DNA of 64,000 nt from an uncultured Bacteroidales bacterium. GTDB taxonomy: Bacteria > Bacteroidota > Bacteroidia > Bacteroidales > Muribaculaceae. Position 1 is the stretch's first letter, and each line of letters starts with the position of its first letter. A model generated the notes under the pieces. It did no database searches, was not told where the DNA came from, and saw only the letters and a program-made list of their open reading frames with translations. The stretch spans positions 101,258 through 165,257 of the forward strand of contig UQVH01000005.1 of assembly GCA_900544535.1 (NCBI GenBank), given 5' to 3'. Shown piece by piece: positions 1-8,086 of this stretch. Made by a program: the position numbers and the translations under genes.

Positions 1-297
1 ACCGATCCAACTCCGGAGAGCAACAGCAACTACTGGCTCAGCACCATCGAGATCGACTCCGCCACCGGCAAGACTCCCGAAGACCTGCGCCTCCATCTCG
101 CGGCCCTCAACGTAGAGACACGCCCGCTCTGGAAACCAATGCATCTTCAGCCCGTATTCGCCGACGCTCCGGCCTATGTCAACGGCGTCAGCGAGCATCT
201 CTTCGGACGCGGCCTCTGCCTACCTTCCGGACCTTGCGTCAGCGAAGACGATGTCAGAATGATCGTCAGCGAGATAAAGCGCTGCATCAACAGCTGA
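1..297 (+). CDS. DegT/DnrJ/EryC1/StrS-type sugar aminotransferase, C-terminal part
   Basis: The window opens inside this gene; the last 98 residues are visible and end at TGA 295-297. The segment RPLWKPMHLQPVF, followed by a Gly/Leu/Pro-rich stretch (GRGLCLPSGP) and a final helix, is the typical C-terminus of PLP-dependent nucleotide-sugar aminotransferases of the DegT/DnrJ/EryC1 family. These transfer an amino group to a 4-keto (or 3-keto) sugar nucleotide. The next gene, a CapD/WbpM-like dehydratase, would make such a keto sugar, so the two probably act together in surface-glycan precursor synthesis. The PLP lysine lies outside the window, so activity cannot be judged. Partial only because of the window edge. 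Confidence 0.85.
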   Translation, partial: TDPTPESNSNYWLSTIEIDSATGKTPEDLRLHLAALNVETRPLWKPMHLQPVFADAPAYVNGVSEHLFGRGLCLPSGPCVSEDDVRMIVSEIKRCINS

Positions 298-377
298 TCC
301 GCCGACGCATCCCGGCCGACCTGACTTAAAAACACAAACACGAACCTATAATACATAACAAACACATTATACTGAAA

Positions 378-2042
378 GTGTACAGGACACTGCTTACAAG
401 AGAATTCGCACGCCACAACCTATCACGATGGATTGTGCTGCTTCTCGACTGCTCGATGGTCTATCTGTCGGGGCTGCTGGCATGTGTCGTCAACCACGGG
501 CTGGCCAACACAGTCGCCAACCTGGGACACCTGCTCCAGACCCTCCTCATCTACCTCAGCCCCTTTGCCGCAGGCTTCCTGCTTTGCGGCACCTACCGCA
601 ACATCTTCCGGCGCACTTCCCCGGCCGATCTGGTCAGAGTCTGCGCGGCCCTGATATTCGGTGTGGCCGTGATCATGTTCAGCCGCATCTTCCTCCACGC
701 CGACAACATACTCTTCGCCGTGCGTCTGCGCGATCTCGCCGTGCTCTCGCTACTGTCGCTCACCACGATCTGCGGAATGCGCGTAGGCGTCAAGACCATC
801 TACGATCTCTATCTTCGCTACACCACAACCGGCGGAGCCTACGGTTACAGCGACCGCGAGCTCATCGACCTTGAAATGGCCGATCTTCTTGACCGCAATC
901 CCATACAAGTGGACATGGAGGAGATCCGCGCCGGACTTTCCGGACGCCGCATTCTCGTTACCGGAGCCGCCGGAAGCATAGGCAGCGAGCTTTCGCTTCA
1001 GCTGGCATCGCTGGCCCCACAACGGCTGATACTCGTGGACCAGGCCGAGACGCCGCTCCATAACCTGCGGCTCGAAATGGAGCGCCTCTATCCCGACACG
1101 AACTGCATCTATATCGTCGCCGACATCTGCAACGCCCGGCACATGGAGCGCATCTTCGCCACGGAAAGCCCTGAGACCGTATTCCATGCCGCAGCCTACA
1201 AACACGTGCCCCTCATGGAGGAAAATCCGGTCGAAAGCGTGCTGAACAACGTCGGAGGCACACGCCTGCTCGCCGACCTCGCCGTCAGCTACAAGGTTGA
1301 GAAATTCATCCTCGTCAGCAGCGATAAGGCCGTAAATCCCACCAACGTCATGGGCTGCTCGAAACGCATCTGCGAGATGTATTGCCAGAGCCTGTCGAAC
1401 GACAACCCCGGCGGCTGCCGCTTCATCACCACCCGTTTCGGCAACGTCCTCGGATCGCAGGGATCAGTCATCCCGCTCTTCCGCAGCCAGATACGTCGCG
1501 GAGGGCCCGTGATGGTCACTCACCCGGACATCATCCGCTACTTCATGCTCATCCCCGAAGCCTGCGCCCTCGTGCTCGAAGCAGCCATCCTCGGCAACGG
1601 CGGCGAGATCTTCGCCTTCGACATGGGCAAGCCGGTCCGGATCGTCGATCTCGTCCGCAGAATGATTGCCCTGAGCGGCCGCTTCGACGTGCAGATCAAA
1701 TACTGCGGACTGCGTCCGGGCGAGAAACTATACGAGGAACTGCTGACAGACAAAGAACAGGTGCTCCCCTCGTCCCACCCGAAGATCAAGATAGCCAAAG
1801 TCGAGCCCGGCGATCTGCGCCGCGTGACAGCCGAGATCAACGAACTCCTGACCACGGCGCGCACTTTCGACGCCGTCGCCACCGTCAGATCCATGAAACG
1901 CATGGTGCCTGAATACATTTCCAACAACTCTCCATTCTCACTTCTCGACCCCGCGCCTGACGGACCCGAACCCTCGGTGAAAGTAAAACCTTTAACCAAC
2001 GACATATATCACTCAAAACCTGAAATCCAACCTATCGCATAA
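378..2042 (+). CDS. Nucleoside-diphosphate sugar epimerase/dehydratase, CapD/WbpM/PglF-like
   Basis: A 554-residue membrane protein. The N-terminal 130 residues hold about four hydrophobic segments, followed by an NAD(P)-binding SDR domain starting with TGAAGSIGSEL near residue 195. Further SDR/CapD hallmarks are AAAYKHVPLMEENP, the SSDKAVNPTNVMG block containing the family's catalytic region, and FGNVLGSQGSVIPLF. Homologues remove water from UDP-GlcNAc, producing a 4-keto-6-deoxy sugar at the cytoplasmic face of the membrane. The start used is GTG 378; the codons before the first hydrophobic segment are otherwise short. The upstream neighbour encodes a sugar aminotransferase tail. The next gene starts 3 nt after the stop, so co-transcription is likely. 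Confidence 0.92.
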   Translation: MYRTLLTREFARHNLSRWIVLLLDCSMVYLSGLLACVVNHGLANTVANLGHLLQTLLIYLSPFAAGFLLCGTYRNIFRRTSPADLVRVCAALIFGVAVIMFSRIFLHADNILFAVRLRDLAVLSLLSLTTICGMRVGVKTIYDLYLRYTTTGGAYGYSDRELIDLEMADLLDRNPIQVDMEEIRAGLSGRRILVTGAAGSIGSELSLQLASLAPQRLILVDQAETPLHNLRLEMERLYPDTNCIYIVADICNARHMERIFATESPETVFHAAAYKHVPLMEENPVESVLNNVGGTRLLADLAVSYKVEKFILVSSDKAVNPTNVMGCSKRICEMYCQSLSNDNPGGCRFITTRFGNVLGSQGSVIPLFRSQIRRGGPVMVTHPDIIRYFMLIPEACALVLEAAILGNGGEIFAFDMGKPVRIVDLVRRMIALSGRFDVQIKYCGLRPGEKLYEELLTDKEQVLPSSHPKIKIAKVEPGDLRRVTAEINELLTTARTFDAVATVRSMKRMVPEYISNNSPFSLLDPAPDGPEPSVKVKPLTNDIYHSKPEIQPIA

Positions 2043-2045
2043 GCT

Positions 2046-3923
2046 ATGTATCTTCTCAAGACTTTAAAGCGTTTGCTTCTGCCGGCATTCTCCCTCACGG
2101 CTCTCTGCACGGTCCTTCCGGCCGCTGCCGAGAATCCAAAATCCTATGAGGAATTTGACCGTCAATACAAAGACTATCGCACTGTGCTTTCCGACACTAT
2201 CGAAAAAGACCTCCCGACCCACACGGAAGTCGTCAAGGAAACGACACAGCCATTCAGCGTCGTCACGAACAAATTCGGCAAGAACTGGTTTGTCTTCGCC
2301 ACTGCCGGCGCCCACACCTTCCGCGGCGACTACTCAGGCCGCGGCAAGTTCGGCGGCACAATCTCGCCCGACTTCGGCATCGGCGTCGGCAAGTGGTTCA
2401 CCCCCGGCATCGGCGTCAAGGTCGAATTCATCCGTTCCGACTCCAAAGGCTATACCGAATATCTCACGGGCCACTACGGCTACGGAGGCATTCTCCAGGC
2501 ATCAGACGGCACTCCCTACCGCAAGATGAGAACACGCTGGTGGGATCTCGGCGCAAGCGTCATCTTCAACCTCTCGCGCCTTATCATGGGCTACGAAGGA
2601 GCCGACAGCCCCAAGCTCATGAACCAGTTCATGCTCAATGCGGGCATCGGCGGCGTCCACCACATGGGCTATGGCCACGATCACGGCTCCGACAACGAAC
2701 TCAGCGCCCACGTCGAACTTCAGTACAGCCGCTTCTTCACCCGCTCCAAGCGTTTCTCGCTCGACTTCAAGCTCCGAGCCCTCCTCTACCAGACCAACTT
2801 CGACCTCGAATACGGCCAGGCCAATCACGCGGCCAACAAATGGGACTCCAACCTCGGCGCCGATCTCGGATTCACCTTCTATCTCGGCTCCAAGCGTGAC
2901 CGCAACTGGCGCATGGGTGCAACCCACACCTACACCCGCGACTACCGCGAGCGCCAGATCCGCGAAGTCCGCGTCAAGGAAGGCAAGGCCGACAAGTTCA
3001 CCGAACTCACCTTCTACGTCTTCTATCCCAACAACTATTCAGGCCGCAACGACGCCCCGACAATCGCATCAAGCTCTGTCAACGCCATCGACTACCTGAC
3101 CGGCGGCATCTACACGCAGCGCCGCTTCGCCGACAACGGTGACGTCGCCTCGCGCCTCGTCGCAGGCCTTCCGCTCAAGGGCCTCCCCACCGAGGACCTC
3201 CCGACCGAACCGGCCGACCGCGATTTCGCCATAACATCCGTGCCACGCGGCTATGAAATGGGCGAAGGACCGATCTCTCTGAGCCTCGCCCCCTCCGACA
3301 TGTCACAGTTCCGCCAGAACTCCGGCTACTACTACGCACCGATCTACGGCGACCAGCACCTCTGGCACTACCGTATCGACGACGCCACCCGCTCGCAGAA
3401 GCTCCTGAGCGAAGACAACTATTACGAAACCCAGACCTTCGGACTCAACGCCCACAAGGGTCTTGAAACCATCCGCGAATACTTCGACATCGACCGCGGC
3501 GAATACCTCGTCAGCCTCGCCGACATCTATGCCGCCGTCAACTCTAACTCAGGCCACATCTCACAGCACACTGACTCGGCCACCGTCGAGGACATCCGCA
3601 ACATCATCGAAAACGGCGCCATCACCGCTATCCTCGTCGAAGGCCTCGCCACCAGCCAGGACAATTTCACCGGCCCCGACGCCAAGCAGGTCGGACTTGA
3701 CCGCAACACGACCCTCTCCGACAACCGCGCCACCACCGTGCTCAACTGGCTCCGCGACACCGGCAAGTTTAACGGCGTAGACTCCAAAACTTACCGCGTC
3801 AACTCCTTCAAGAACGCCGTCCGCGGCATCGGCCGTGTCGACGATCCCTCGACCCGCGGTCTCGACGCCAAGATGAACCGCTGTGTGAAAGTACACCTCC
3901 AGTACCTCCTCCCTCAGGAATAA
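2046..3923 (+). CDS. Outer membrane beta-barrel protein with OmpA-like C-terminus
   Basis: 625 residues with a signal peptide (MYLLKTLKRLLLPAFSLTAL, cleavage after the AAA near residue 28). Residues 70-330 are rich in alternating aromatic/hydrophobic strands, as in a porin-like or DUF3575-type barrel. The last 110 residues carry an OmpA-like pattern: VEGLATSQDN, then LDRNTTLSDNRATTVLNWL, which matches the peptidoglycan-binding 'N..LS..RA..V...L' signature. Likely role: linking outer membrane and cell wall, perhaps with a structural role in envelope glycan assembly. It starts 3 nt after the dehydratase stop and is followed by a strong hairpin terminator. No exact family name can be assigned from the sequence alone. 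Confidence 0.75.
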   Translation: MYLLKTLKRLLLPAFSLTALCTVLPAAAENPKSYEEFDRQYKDYRTVLSDTIEKDLPTHTEVVKETTQPFSVVTNKFGKNWFVFATAGAHTFRGDYSGRGKFGGTISPDFGIGVGKWFTPGIGVKVEFIRSDSKGYTEYLTGHYGYGGILQASDGTPYRKMRTRWWDLGASVIFNLSRLIMGYEGADSPKLMNQFMLNAGIGGVHHMGYGHDHGSDNELSAHVELQYSRFFTRSKRFSLDFKLRALLYQTNFDLEYGQANHAANKWDSNLGADLGFTFYLGSKRDRNWRMGATHTYTRDYRERQIREVRVKEGKADKFTELTFYVFYPNNYSGRNDAPTIASSSVNAIDYLTGGIYTQRRFADNGDVASRLVAGLPLKGLPTEDLPTEPADRDFAITSVPRGYEMGEGPISLSLAPSDMSQFRQNSGYYYAPIYGDQHLWHYRIDDATRSQKLLSEDNYYETQTFGLNAHKGLETIREYFDIDRGEYLVSLADIYAAVNSNSGHISQHTDSATVEDIRNIIENGAITAILVEGLATSQDNFTGPDAKQVGLDRNTTLSDNRATTVLNWLRDTGKFNGVDSKTYRVNSFKNAVRGIGRVDDPSTRGLDAKMNRCVKVHLQYLLPQE

Positions 3924-3978
3924 TCCTTCCGCCACACACCTACCCTCTGAATCTACTTACACACATATATACTAATCT

Positions 3979-4024
3979 AAAAGAATATCCGGACAGCCGC
4001 GGTGGCCATCCGGATATTCTTTTT
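3979..4024 (+). terminator. Rho-independent terminator after the OmpA-like gene
   Basis: A 15-bp perfect stem (3979-3993 with 4009-4023, AAAAGAATATCCGGA and its complement) closes a GC-rich loop and runs into a T tract. It lies between convergent genes and could work on both strands. Confidence 0.9.
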
Positions 4025-4035
4025 CTCTATTTTAC

Positions 4036-4401
4036 TCAGCGAATCTCCTCCCACTCGGCGTCACTTACCTGCGGCTCGCGGGGAGTATAGGCCGGACCAT
4101 GCTTCTCAGCCGTCTCCTGTGCCCTGTAATCCACTTTCACATCAATCTCTTCAAACTCCACATACTCCCCGTCCTCGCGGCTGAAAATCTTCTTGCGCCG
4201 CTGCTGGTGCCGGGGCTGCCGGGGTTCACGGCCGAAAGGCGGAGCTCCGCCTGTGCGGAAGCCGGCCTGCGGGCCGAAAGCCTGATTGAACATATCGTTG
4301 ACCTTCTCGGTGTATTTCCGCTGAGCATATCTCAGCAGCAACGGCTTCACCAAGATCCAGATCAGATACAGGATCAGTATGGTTCCAAAAAATTCTAACA
4401 T
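4036..4401 (-). CDS. DUF4834 family membrane-anchored protein
   Basis: 121 residues. One N-terminal transmembrane helix (FFGTILILYLIWILVKPLLL) is followed by a basic, Gln/Arg-rich cytosolic segment (RQPRHQQRRKK) and an acidic tail (GEYVEFEEIDVKVDY). This layout and the YVEFEEI motif are those of the Bacteroidetes-specific DUF4834 family, whose function is unknown. It lies 45 nt downstream of pssA and is the last gene of the psd-pssA operon, a recurrent arrangement in this phylum, so a link to membrane lipid metabolism is possible but only inferred. Confidence 0.8.
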   Translation of the reverse strand: MLEFFGTILILYLIWILVKPLLLRYAQRKYTEKVNDMFNQAFGPQAGFRTGGAPPFGREPRQPRHQQRRKKIFSREDGEYVEFEEIDVKVDYRAQETAEKHGPAYTPREPQVSDAEWEEIR

Positions 4402-4446
4402 TGTCGGGATTAAGAAGTTGTTTAAAAATTTGGCGTCACGCGGGGC

Positions 4447-5163
4447 TTACTTCTCAGCCGCTGACGGATCTGTGCGCTTTCCCAATACGGAAATCAGAAT
4501 GTAGAGCACAATCGTCCAGGCGAAACCCGAAACGCCGTCCGTGATCACGAAAAGGGCCGTCGCCGCAATGATCACATAACGTCTAACATTCTCGCGCAGT
4601 GAAAGGTTGGCGAATTTGAGCGAAAACATTCTGATCTCGCTCACCATCAGCAGCGATATTACGACGATCAGCACCGCCATCGCCACGTCGCCCGGATAAC
4701 CGTGGTCCGAGATCCACGCCAGTGTACCCACCCAGAAAATGGCGTTCGCCGGAATCGGCAGACCGATAAAAGAGGTCGTCTGCCTCGTGTCGACATTGAA
4801 CTTGCCCAGTCGCAGGGCGCCCATGACGGCTATCAGCAGCGCCAGCGCGCTTACCCAGAGCGGACTGCCGGCCTCAAGCATCGTGTTCATCACCAAAAAA
4901 GCCGGAGCAAGCCCGAAGCTGACCAGATCGCTCAGCGAATCCAGCTCCTTGCCGATCGGAGAATAGGCGTGGAGCAGGCGCGCCGACATGCCGTCCCAGA
5001 AATCGAAAGCGGCAGCGGCCCCTATGAACACGAAAGCCCACTGCAAAGCGCTGAGCCCGGCCGTCGGCATGTCGAGATTAAAAGCCAGAAACACCGCCGC
5101 ACATCCTGAAAGGAGGTTGAGGCAGGTGATTGTATTCGGAATATAAGTGCGTATTGATTTCAA
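4447..5163 (-). CDS. pssA: CDP-diacylglycerol--serine O-phosphatidyltransferase
   Basis: 238 residues of the CDP-alcohol phosphatidyltransferase family. It joins CDP-diacylglycerol and serine to make phosphatidylserine in the inner membrane. The family motif D-G-x2-A-R-x(8)-G-x3-D-x3-D is present as DFWDGMSARLLHAYSPIGKE followed by LDSLSD, with the expected aspartates. Several hydrophobic helices follow. The start ATG 5163 gives MKSIRTYIPNTITCLNLLSG, the usual N-terminus. It lies 30 nt downstream of psd, which uses its product, so the two form a phosphatidylethanolamine operon. Confidence 0.96.
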   Translation of the reverse strand: MKSIRTYIPNTITCLNLLSGCAAVFLAFNLDMPTAGLSALQWAFVFIGAAAAFDFWDGMSARLLHAYSPIGKELDSLSDLVSFGLAPAFLVMNTMLEAGSPLWVSALALLIAVMGALRLGKFNVDTRQTTSFIGLPIPANAIFWVGTLAWISDHGYPGDVAMAVLIVVISLLMVSEIRMFSLKFANLSLRENVRRYVIIAATALFVITDGVSGFAWTIVLYILISVLGKRTDPSAAEK

Positions 5164-5193
5164 TTGATGATCTGTGTTTTGTATGAGATAAGC

Positions 5194-5877
5194 TTACTCG
5201 TCATCGTGATGCTCGCGCAGGCGCGCCACCACCGAGACTCCGCCCGTGGTCTTGTCGCCGATCTTGACGAACACCTCGGCATCGAGCGGCAGATAGATGT
5301 CGACACGCGAGCCGAACTTGATGAAGCCCATGTGATCCTTGATGTCGGCGATGTCACCCGGCTCGGCATATGTCACGATCCGTCGGGCCACCGCTCCGGC
5401 AATCTGACGCATCAGCACCTCCTGCCCGTTGGTCGCGCGGATCAGCACCGTCGAGCGTTCGTTCTCTATACTCGCTTTCGGCAGATAGGCGCTCAAGAAA
5501 CGTCCGTTGTGATGGCGCACCATCAGCACTTCACCGTCCACCGGAAACCAGTTGGCGTGGACGTTGAACACCGACATGAACACCGACAGCATCCTGACGC
5601 GGCGACGCAGAACCTCCGGCTCAAAAACCTCCTCAAGCGCCACGACCGTGCCGTCGACCGAGCTGACCACCACATTGTGGCGGTCGCCGTGAAACGCTCT
5701 CTTCGGCGAGCGGAAAAAATTCACGATCAGCAGATAGAGTATCACAGAGATCACCGTGAAAGTCGTAGGAATCGCGGCGGGACGAATGAACATCCATGCC
5801 GACAGATTGATCACAATCATTATCAGCATGACGACGATGAGTATATTGATTCCTTCGCTGTGGATCTTGACTTTCAT
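5194..5877 (-). CDS. psd: Phosphatidylserine decarboxylase proenzyme
   Basis: 227 residues, the short form of the enzyme usual in Bacteroidetes. Two N-terminal hydrophobic segments anchor it in the membrane. The HANWFPVDGEV and GFIKFGSRVDIYLP motifs are characteristic; self-cleavage between Gly and Ser of FGSR would generate the pyruvoyl cofactor and the alpha/beta subunits. It converts phosphatidylserine into phosphatidylethanolamine. First gene of the psd-pssA-DUF4834 operon, with a well-formed promoter (TTTG, 19 nt, TAACTTTG on the minus strand) about 60-90 nt upstream. Confidence 0.96.
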   Translation of the reverse strand: MKVKIHSEGINILIVVMLIMIVINLSAWMFIRPAAIPTTFTVISVILYLLIVNFFRSPKRAFHGDRHNVVVSSVDGTVVALEEVFEPEVLRRRVRMLSVFMSVFNVHANWFPVDGEVLMVRHHNGRFLSAYLPKASIENERSTVLIRATNGQEVLMRQIAGAVARRIVTYAEPGDIADIKDHMGFIKFGSRVDIYLPLDAEVFVKIGDKTTGGVSVVARLREHHDDE

Positions 5878-5936
5878 TCGTTAGTTTCAGGGATAGTATC
5901 GGAGAGGGCTGCCGCCCCTTGCGTTCTCTTAATTTG

Positions 5937-5967
5937 CAAAGTTATGCAAACTTTTCCATTTATCAAA
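5937..5967 (-). promoter_or_regulatory. psd: Promoter of the psd-pssA-DUF4834 operon
   Basis: On the minus strand, -33 TTTG (5964-5967) and -7 TAACTTTG (5937-5944) are separated by 19 nt. Both boxes fit the Bacteroidetes primary sigma consensus TTTG/TAnnTTTG. Predicted start near 5930, about 50 nt before the psd ATG. Confidence 0.75.
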
Positions 5968-6014
5968 ACCGACTGTTAAAAAATTCGGGCCGCAACCTCC
6001 CCGCCGAAAAAATT

Positions 6015-6056
6015 TCGCCCGCTCCGCATTATCGCAGTAAATGCGGGGGCGGGCGA
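6015..6056 (-). terminator. Probable terminator of the ABC permease operon
   Basis: A GC-rich inverted repeat (about 6016-6030 with 6040-6055; arms CGCCCGC...GCATT) is followed on the minus strand by GAAATTTTTT. It lies about 80 nt downstream of the permease stop. One bulge interrupts the stem. Confidence 0.65.
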
Positions 6057-6132
6057 TATTATCTTTGCACTGTCAGTCCGCTGCATCACTCAGGAGCCGA
6101 AAACCCGACCGACGACCGACACTCAACACGGC

Positions 6133-7347
6133 TCAGGCGTAGAAGCAGCTGCGGATCGTACGGGTGATGGCCGCGAGATTGCCCAAGGTTATCAGCAGCA
6201 TCAGCCCGAAGCCTGTGCCGACAGTCAGCCACGCCGACACCGGCTCGCTTCCGAGCGCCCTGAGCGGCTCGCGCCACCAGGCCGAAGCGGCCCACATAAC
6301 CGCCAATGCGGCAACAAGCACCGCGGCATTGACGCAGATGACTATCAGATGGTAGTGACGCGACACCTGCGCGGGCGAGTAGCCCAACTGCATCAGGTCG
6401 TGGATCTTCACGCGGTTTTTCTGCAACAGCAGATAGATGCTGAGCATCAGTATGAAGAACGCAAGGATACTGATGATCAGCCCCACGCCGATCACCACCG
6501 TGGTCACGATCGACAGGAAGAAAGCAGCCTTGCCGTTGTCGGCACGGTCGCCTGCCGTCTCGTAGCCGTGCTCTTCGAGATAGCTCTCGACCTGCGGATC
6601 ACCCGGCTTGTCGAGCATCACGATCAGACGCGACGGCGCCTCGGCCGGAGTCTCGGAGAACTCCCCGTTGGCCCACTGCATGAACTCTTCCGGGACAGCG
6701 ATGGTGTTGAGGCGCGACGAGAAGCCGACGATGCGCGCGTCGACCCACTCCTGACGCCCGTTTCCGCTGAGCGACAGCTTCAGGGGCACCATCCCTATGA
6801 CCTCTTCCGAGACCTGAGGCATGCCCCGCGAAGTGGCGAAACCGAAGTTGTAGAGCGACAGATAGTCTTTCGACAGTATCACGGGGACATACGACGAACG
6901 TCCCGGCTCATATGACCACCCTTTGGGCGTCACGTCGAAAAACTCGTCGGGGATCGACTCCAAGAAGAGCGCCGATCCCATCGAACTGCCGCCGAAATCG
7001 ATCTTGGCATAAACATTGAAAGCCGCCGAGCTGAACTTGCCCACCTTGCTGGCCCAGGGGCGCGAGGCTATGTCGGCAATCTCCTCATCGCTGAACCGCG
7101 TGGCGCTCCCGCCGTCACCCGACGCCGGGCCGAACAGTCCGCTGACACCCTCGACACGCTTCGAAAGTATCAGATAGTCGTTGGAGATGAACGAATCGTC
7201 GTCGTCCCACACCGAACTGACATCGCGGTAAAACTGCATGGCGGTCAGCACGATCGCCAGCCCTACGAGATTGGCCACGGCATATCCTGCGATCTGCCCG
7301 GCGCTTATATTGTGGCGCAAAAGGCGCCAGACTGTGTTTTTTGACAT
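6133..7347 (-). CDS. FtsX-like ABC transporter permease
   Basis: 404 residues. One transmembrane helix near residues 18-40, a large extracytoplasmic domain (about 45-270), then three C-terminal helices (VVIGVGLIISILAFFILMLSI, a second in the VICVNAAVLVAALAVMW region, a third in FGLMLLITLGNLAAI). This 1+3 topology is that of MacB/LolC/FtsX-type permeases, which couple cytoplasmic ATP hydrolysis to work on envelope substrates rather than transmembrane import. Its ATPase partner is encoded just upstream at 7421-8086. The segment KIHDLMQLGYSPAQVSRHYHL matches the coupling helix common in FtsX-domain permeases. Substrate unknown. Confidence 0.8.
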   Translation of the reverse strand: MSKNTVWRLLRHNISAGQIAGYAVANLVGLAIVLTAMQFYRDVSSVWDDDDSFISNDYLILSKRVEGVSGLFGPASGDGGSATRFSDEEIADIASRPWASKVGKFSSAAFNVYAKIDFGGSSMGSALFLESIPDEFFDVTPKGWSYEPGRSSYVPVILSKDYLSLYNFGFATSRGMPQVSEEVIGMVPLKLSLSGNGRQEWVDARIVGFSSRLNTIAVPEEFMQWANGEFSETPAEAPSRLIVMLDKPGDPQVESYLEEHGYETAGDRADNGKAAFFLSIVTTVVIGVGLIISILAFFILMLSIYLLLQKNRVKIHDLMQLGYSPAQVSRHYHLIVICVNAAVLVAALAVMWAASAWWREPLRALGSEPVSAWLTVGTGFGLMLLITLGNLAAITRTIRSCFYA

Positions 7348-7368
7348 TTTTTCTGTTGGTTATGAGTC

Positions 7369-7412
7369 GTCCAATTGGACTAATTGGTCTAATCTGACTA
7401 ATTGGACTAATT
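7369..7412. repeat. Short degenerate tandem repeat (ATTGGACTA-like)
   Basis: About four copies of a 9-12 nt unit (variants of AATTGGACTA and AATTGGTCTA) fill most of the 73-nt gap between the ABC ATPase and permease genes. Confidence 0.7.
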
Positions 7413-7420
7413 CTTCCTCC

Positions 7421-8086
7421 TCAGAGCCTGATCAGCTCGAATTCCTCCAGCCTGATTTTGTTGCCGACCGAGGTGGCTATCACGGCCGCGCCCTGGCGCC
7501 CGGCCTCCTCGGCTATCAGAGAGGCCACCGCAAGATTGTTGCGCGCGTCAAGATGGCTCACCGGCTCGTCGATCAGCAGGAAGTCGAACGGCTGGCAGAG
7601 AGCGCGCACAATCGCCACCCTCTGCTGCTGCCCCACCGACAGGCGCCCTGCCGGCTCGTCAATTTTTCCTTCAATCTCCAGGCGGCCGAGAAGAGCGCGG
7701 ATCTCGGCCTCGCTGCGGAAATCGGTCAGACGGTTCTTGATCATCACATTCTCCATCACCGTCAGCTCAGGAAACAGCCGCATCTCCTGCGGGAGATAAG
7801 CCAGCGACCGGCGGCGCAGCTCACACCAGCGCTCTATACCGAAACCCGCGGCATCGCGGCCGTCAAACAGTATCCGGCCGTCGTAGTCGCGGCGGCTACC
7901 GTAGATGAAGGCGCAGAGCGACGACTTGCCCGTGCCGCTCTCCGCCTCTATGATATAGTTGTTGCCGCGGCGGAAAGTCACCGTCTCCCTGAGCCAAAGC
8001 TCCGAATCCTTGACCGGGGCCCCTTTCTCGCTGCCGCGGAATACCCTCGGCAGCACACTTTTCAGCTCGATCAGCTCCGTCATCAT
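7421..8086 (-). CDS. ABC transporter ATP-binding protein
   Basis: 221 residues with all core ABC motifs: Walker A ESGTGKSS near residue 60, signature LSVGQQQR near 140, Walker B FLLIDEP with the D-loop SHLDARN, and a switch region near the C-terminus (AAVIATS, without the usual His). The lack of the H-loop histidine is unusual and may mean slower turnover. The start overlaps the stop of the upstream lipoprotein gene by 4 nt (ATGA), and the permease gene follows 73 nt downstream, so the three genes form one operon. The subfamily looks like the LolD/MacB exporter-type ATPases. Confidence 0.88.
   Translation of the reverse strand: MMTELIELKSVLPRVFRGSEKGAPVKDSELWLRETVTFRRGNNYIIEAESGTGKSSLCAFIYGSRRDYDGRILFDGRDAAGFGIERWCELRRRSLAYLPQEMRLFPELTVMENVMIKNRLTDFRSEAEIRALLGRLEIEGKIDEPAGRLSVGQQQRVAIVRALCQPFDFLLIDEPVSHLDARNNLAVASLIAEEAGRQGAAVIATSVGNKIRLEEFELIRL

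Noticed and set aside
4099..4398. Plus-strand open frame of 99 codons
   Set aside because: Antisense to the DUF4834 gene, which has a clear membrane helix and family motif.
6060..6067. Plus-strand TATCTTTG box before the ABC permease end
   Set aside because: No -33 box and no gene follows; an antisense RNA is possible but unsupported.
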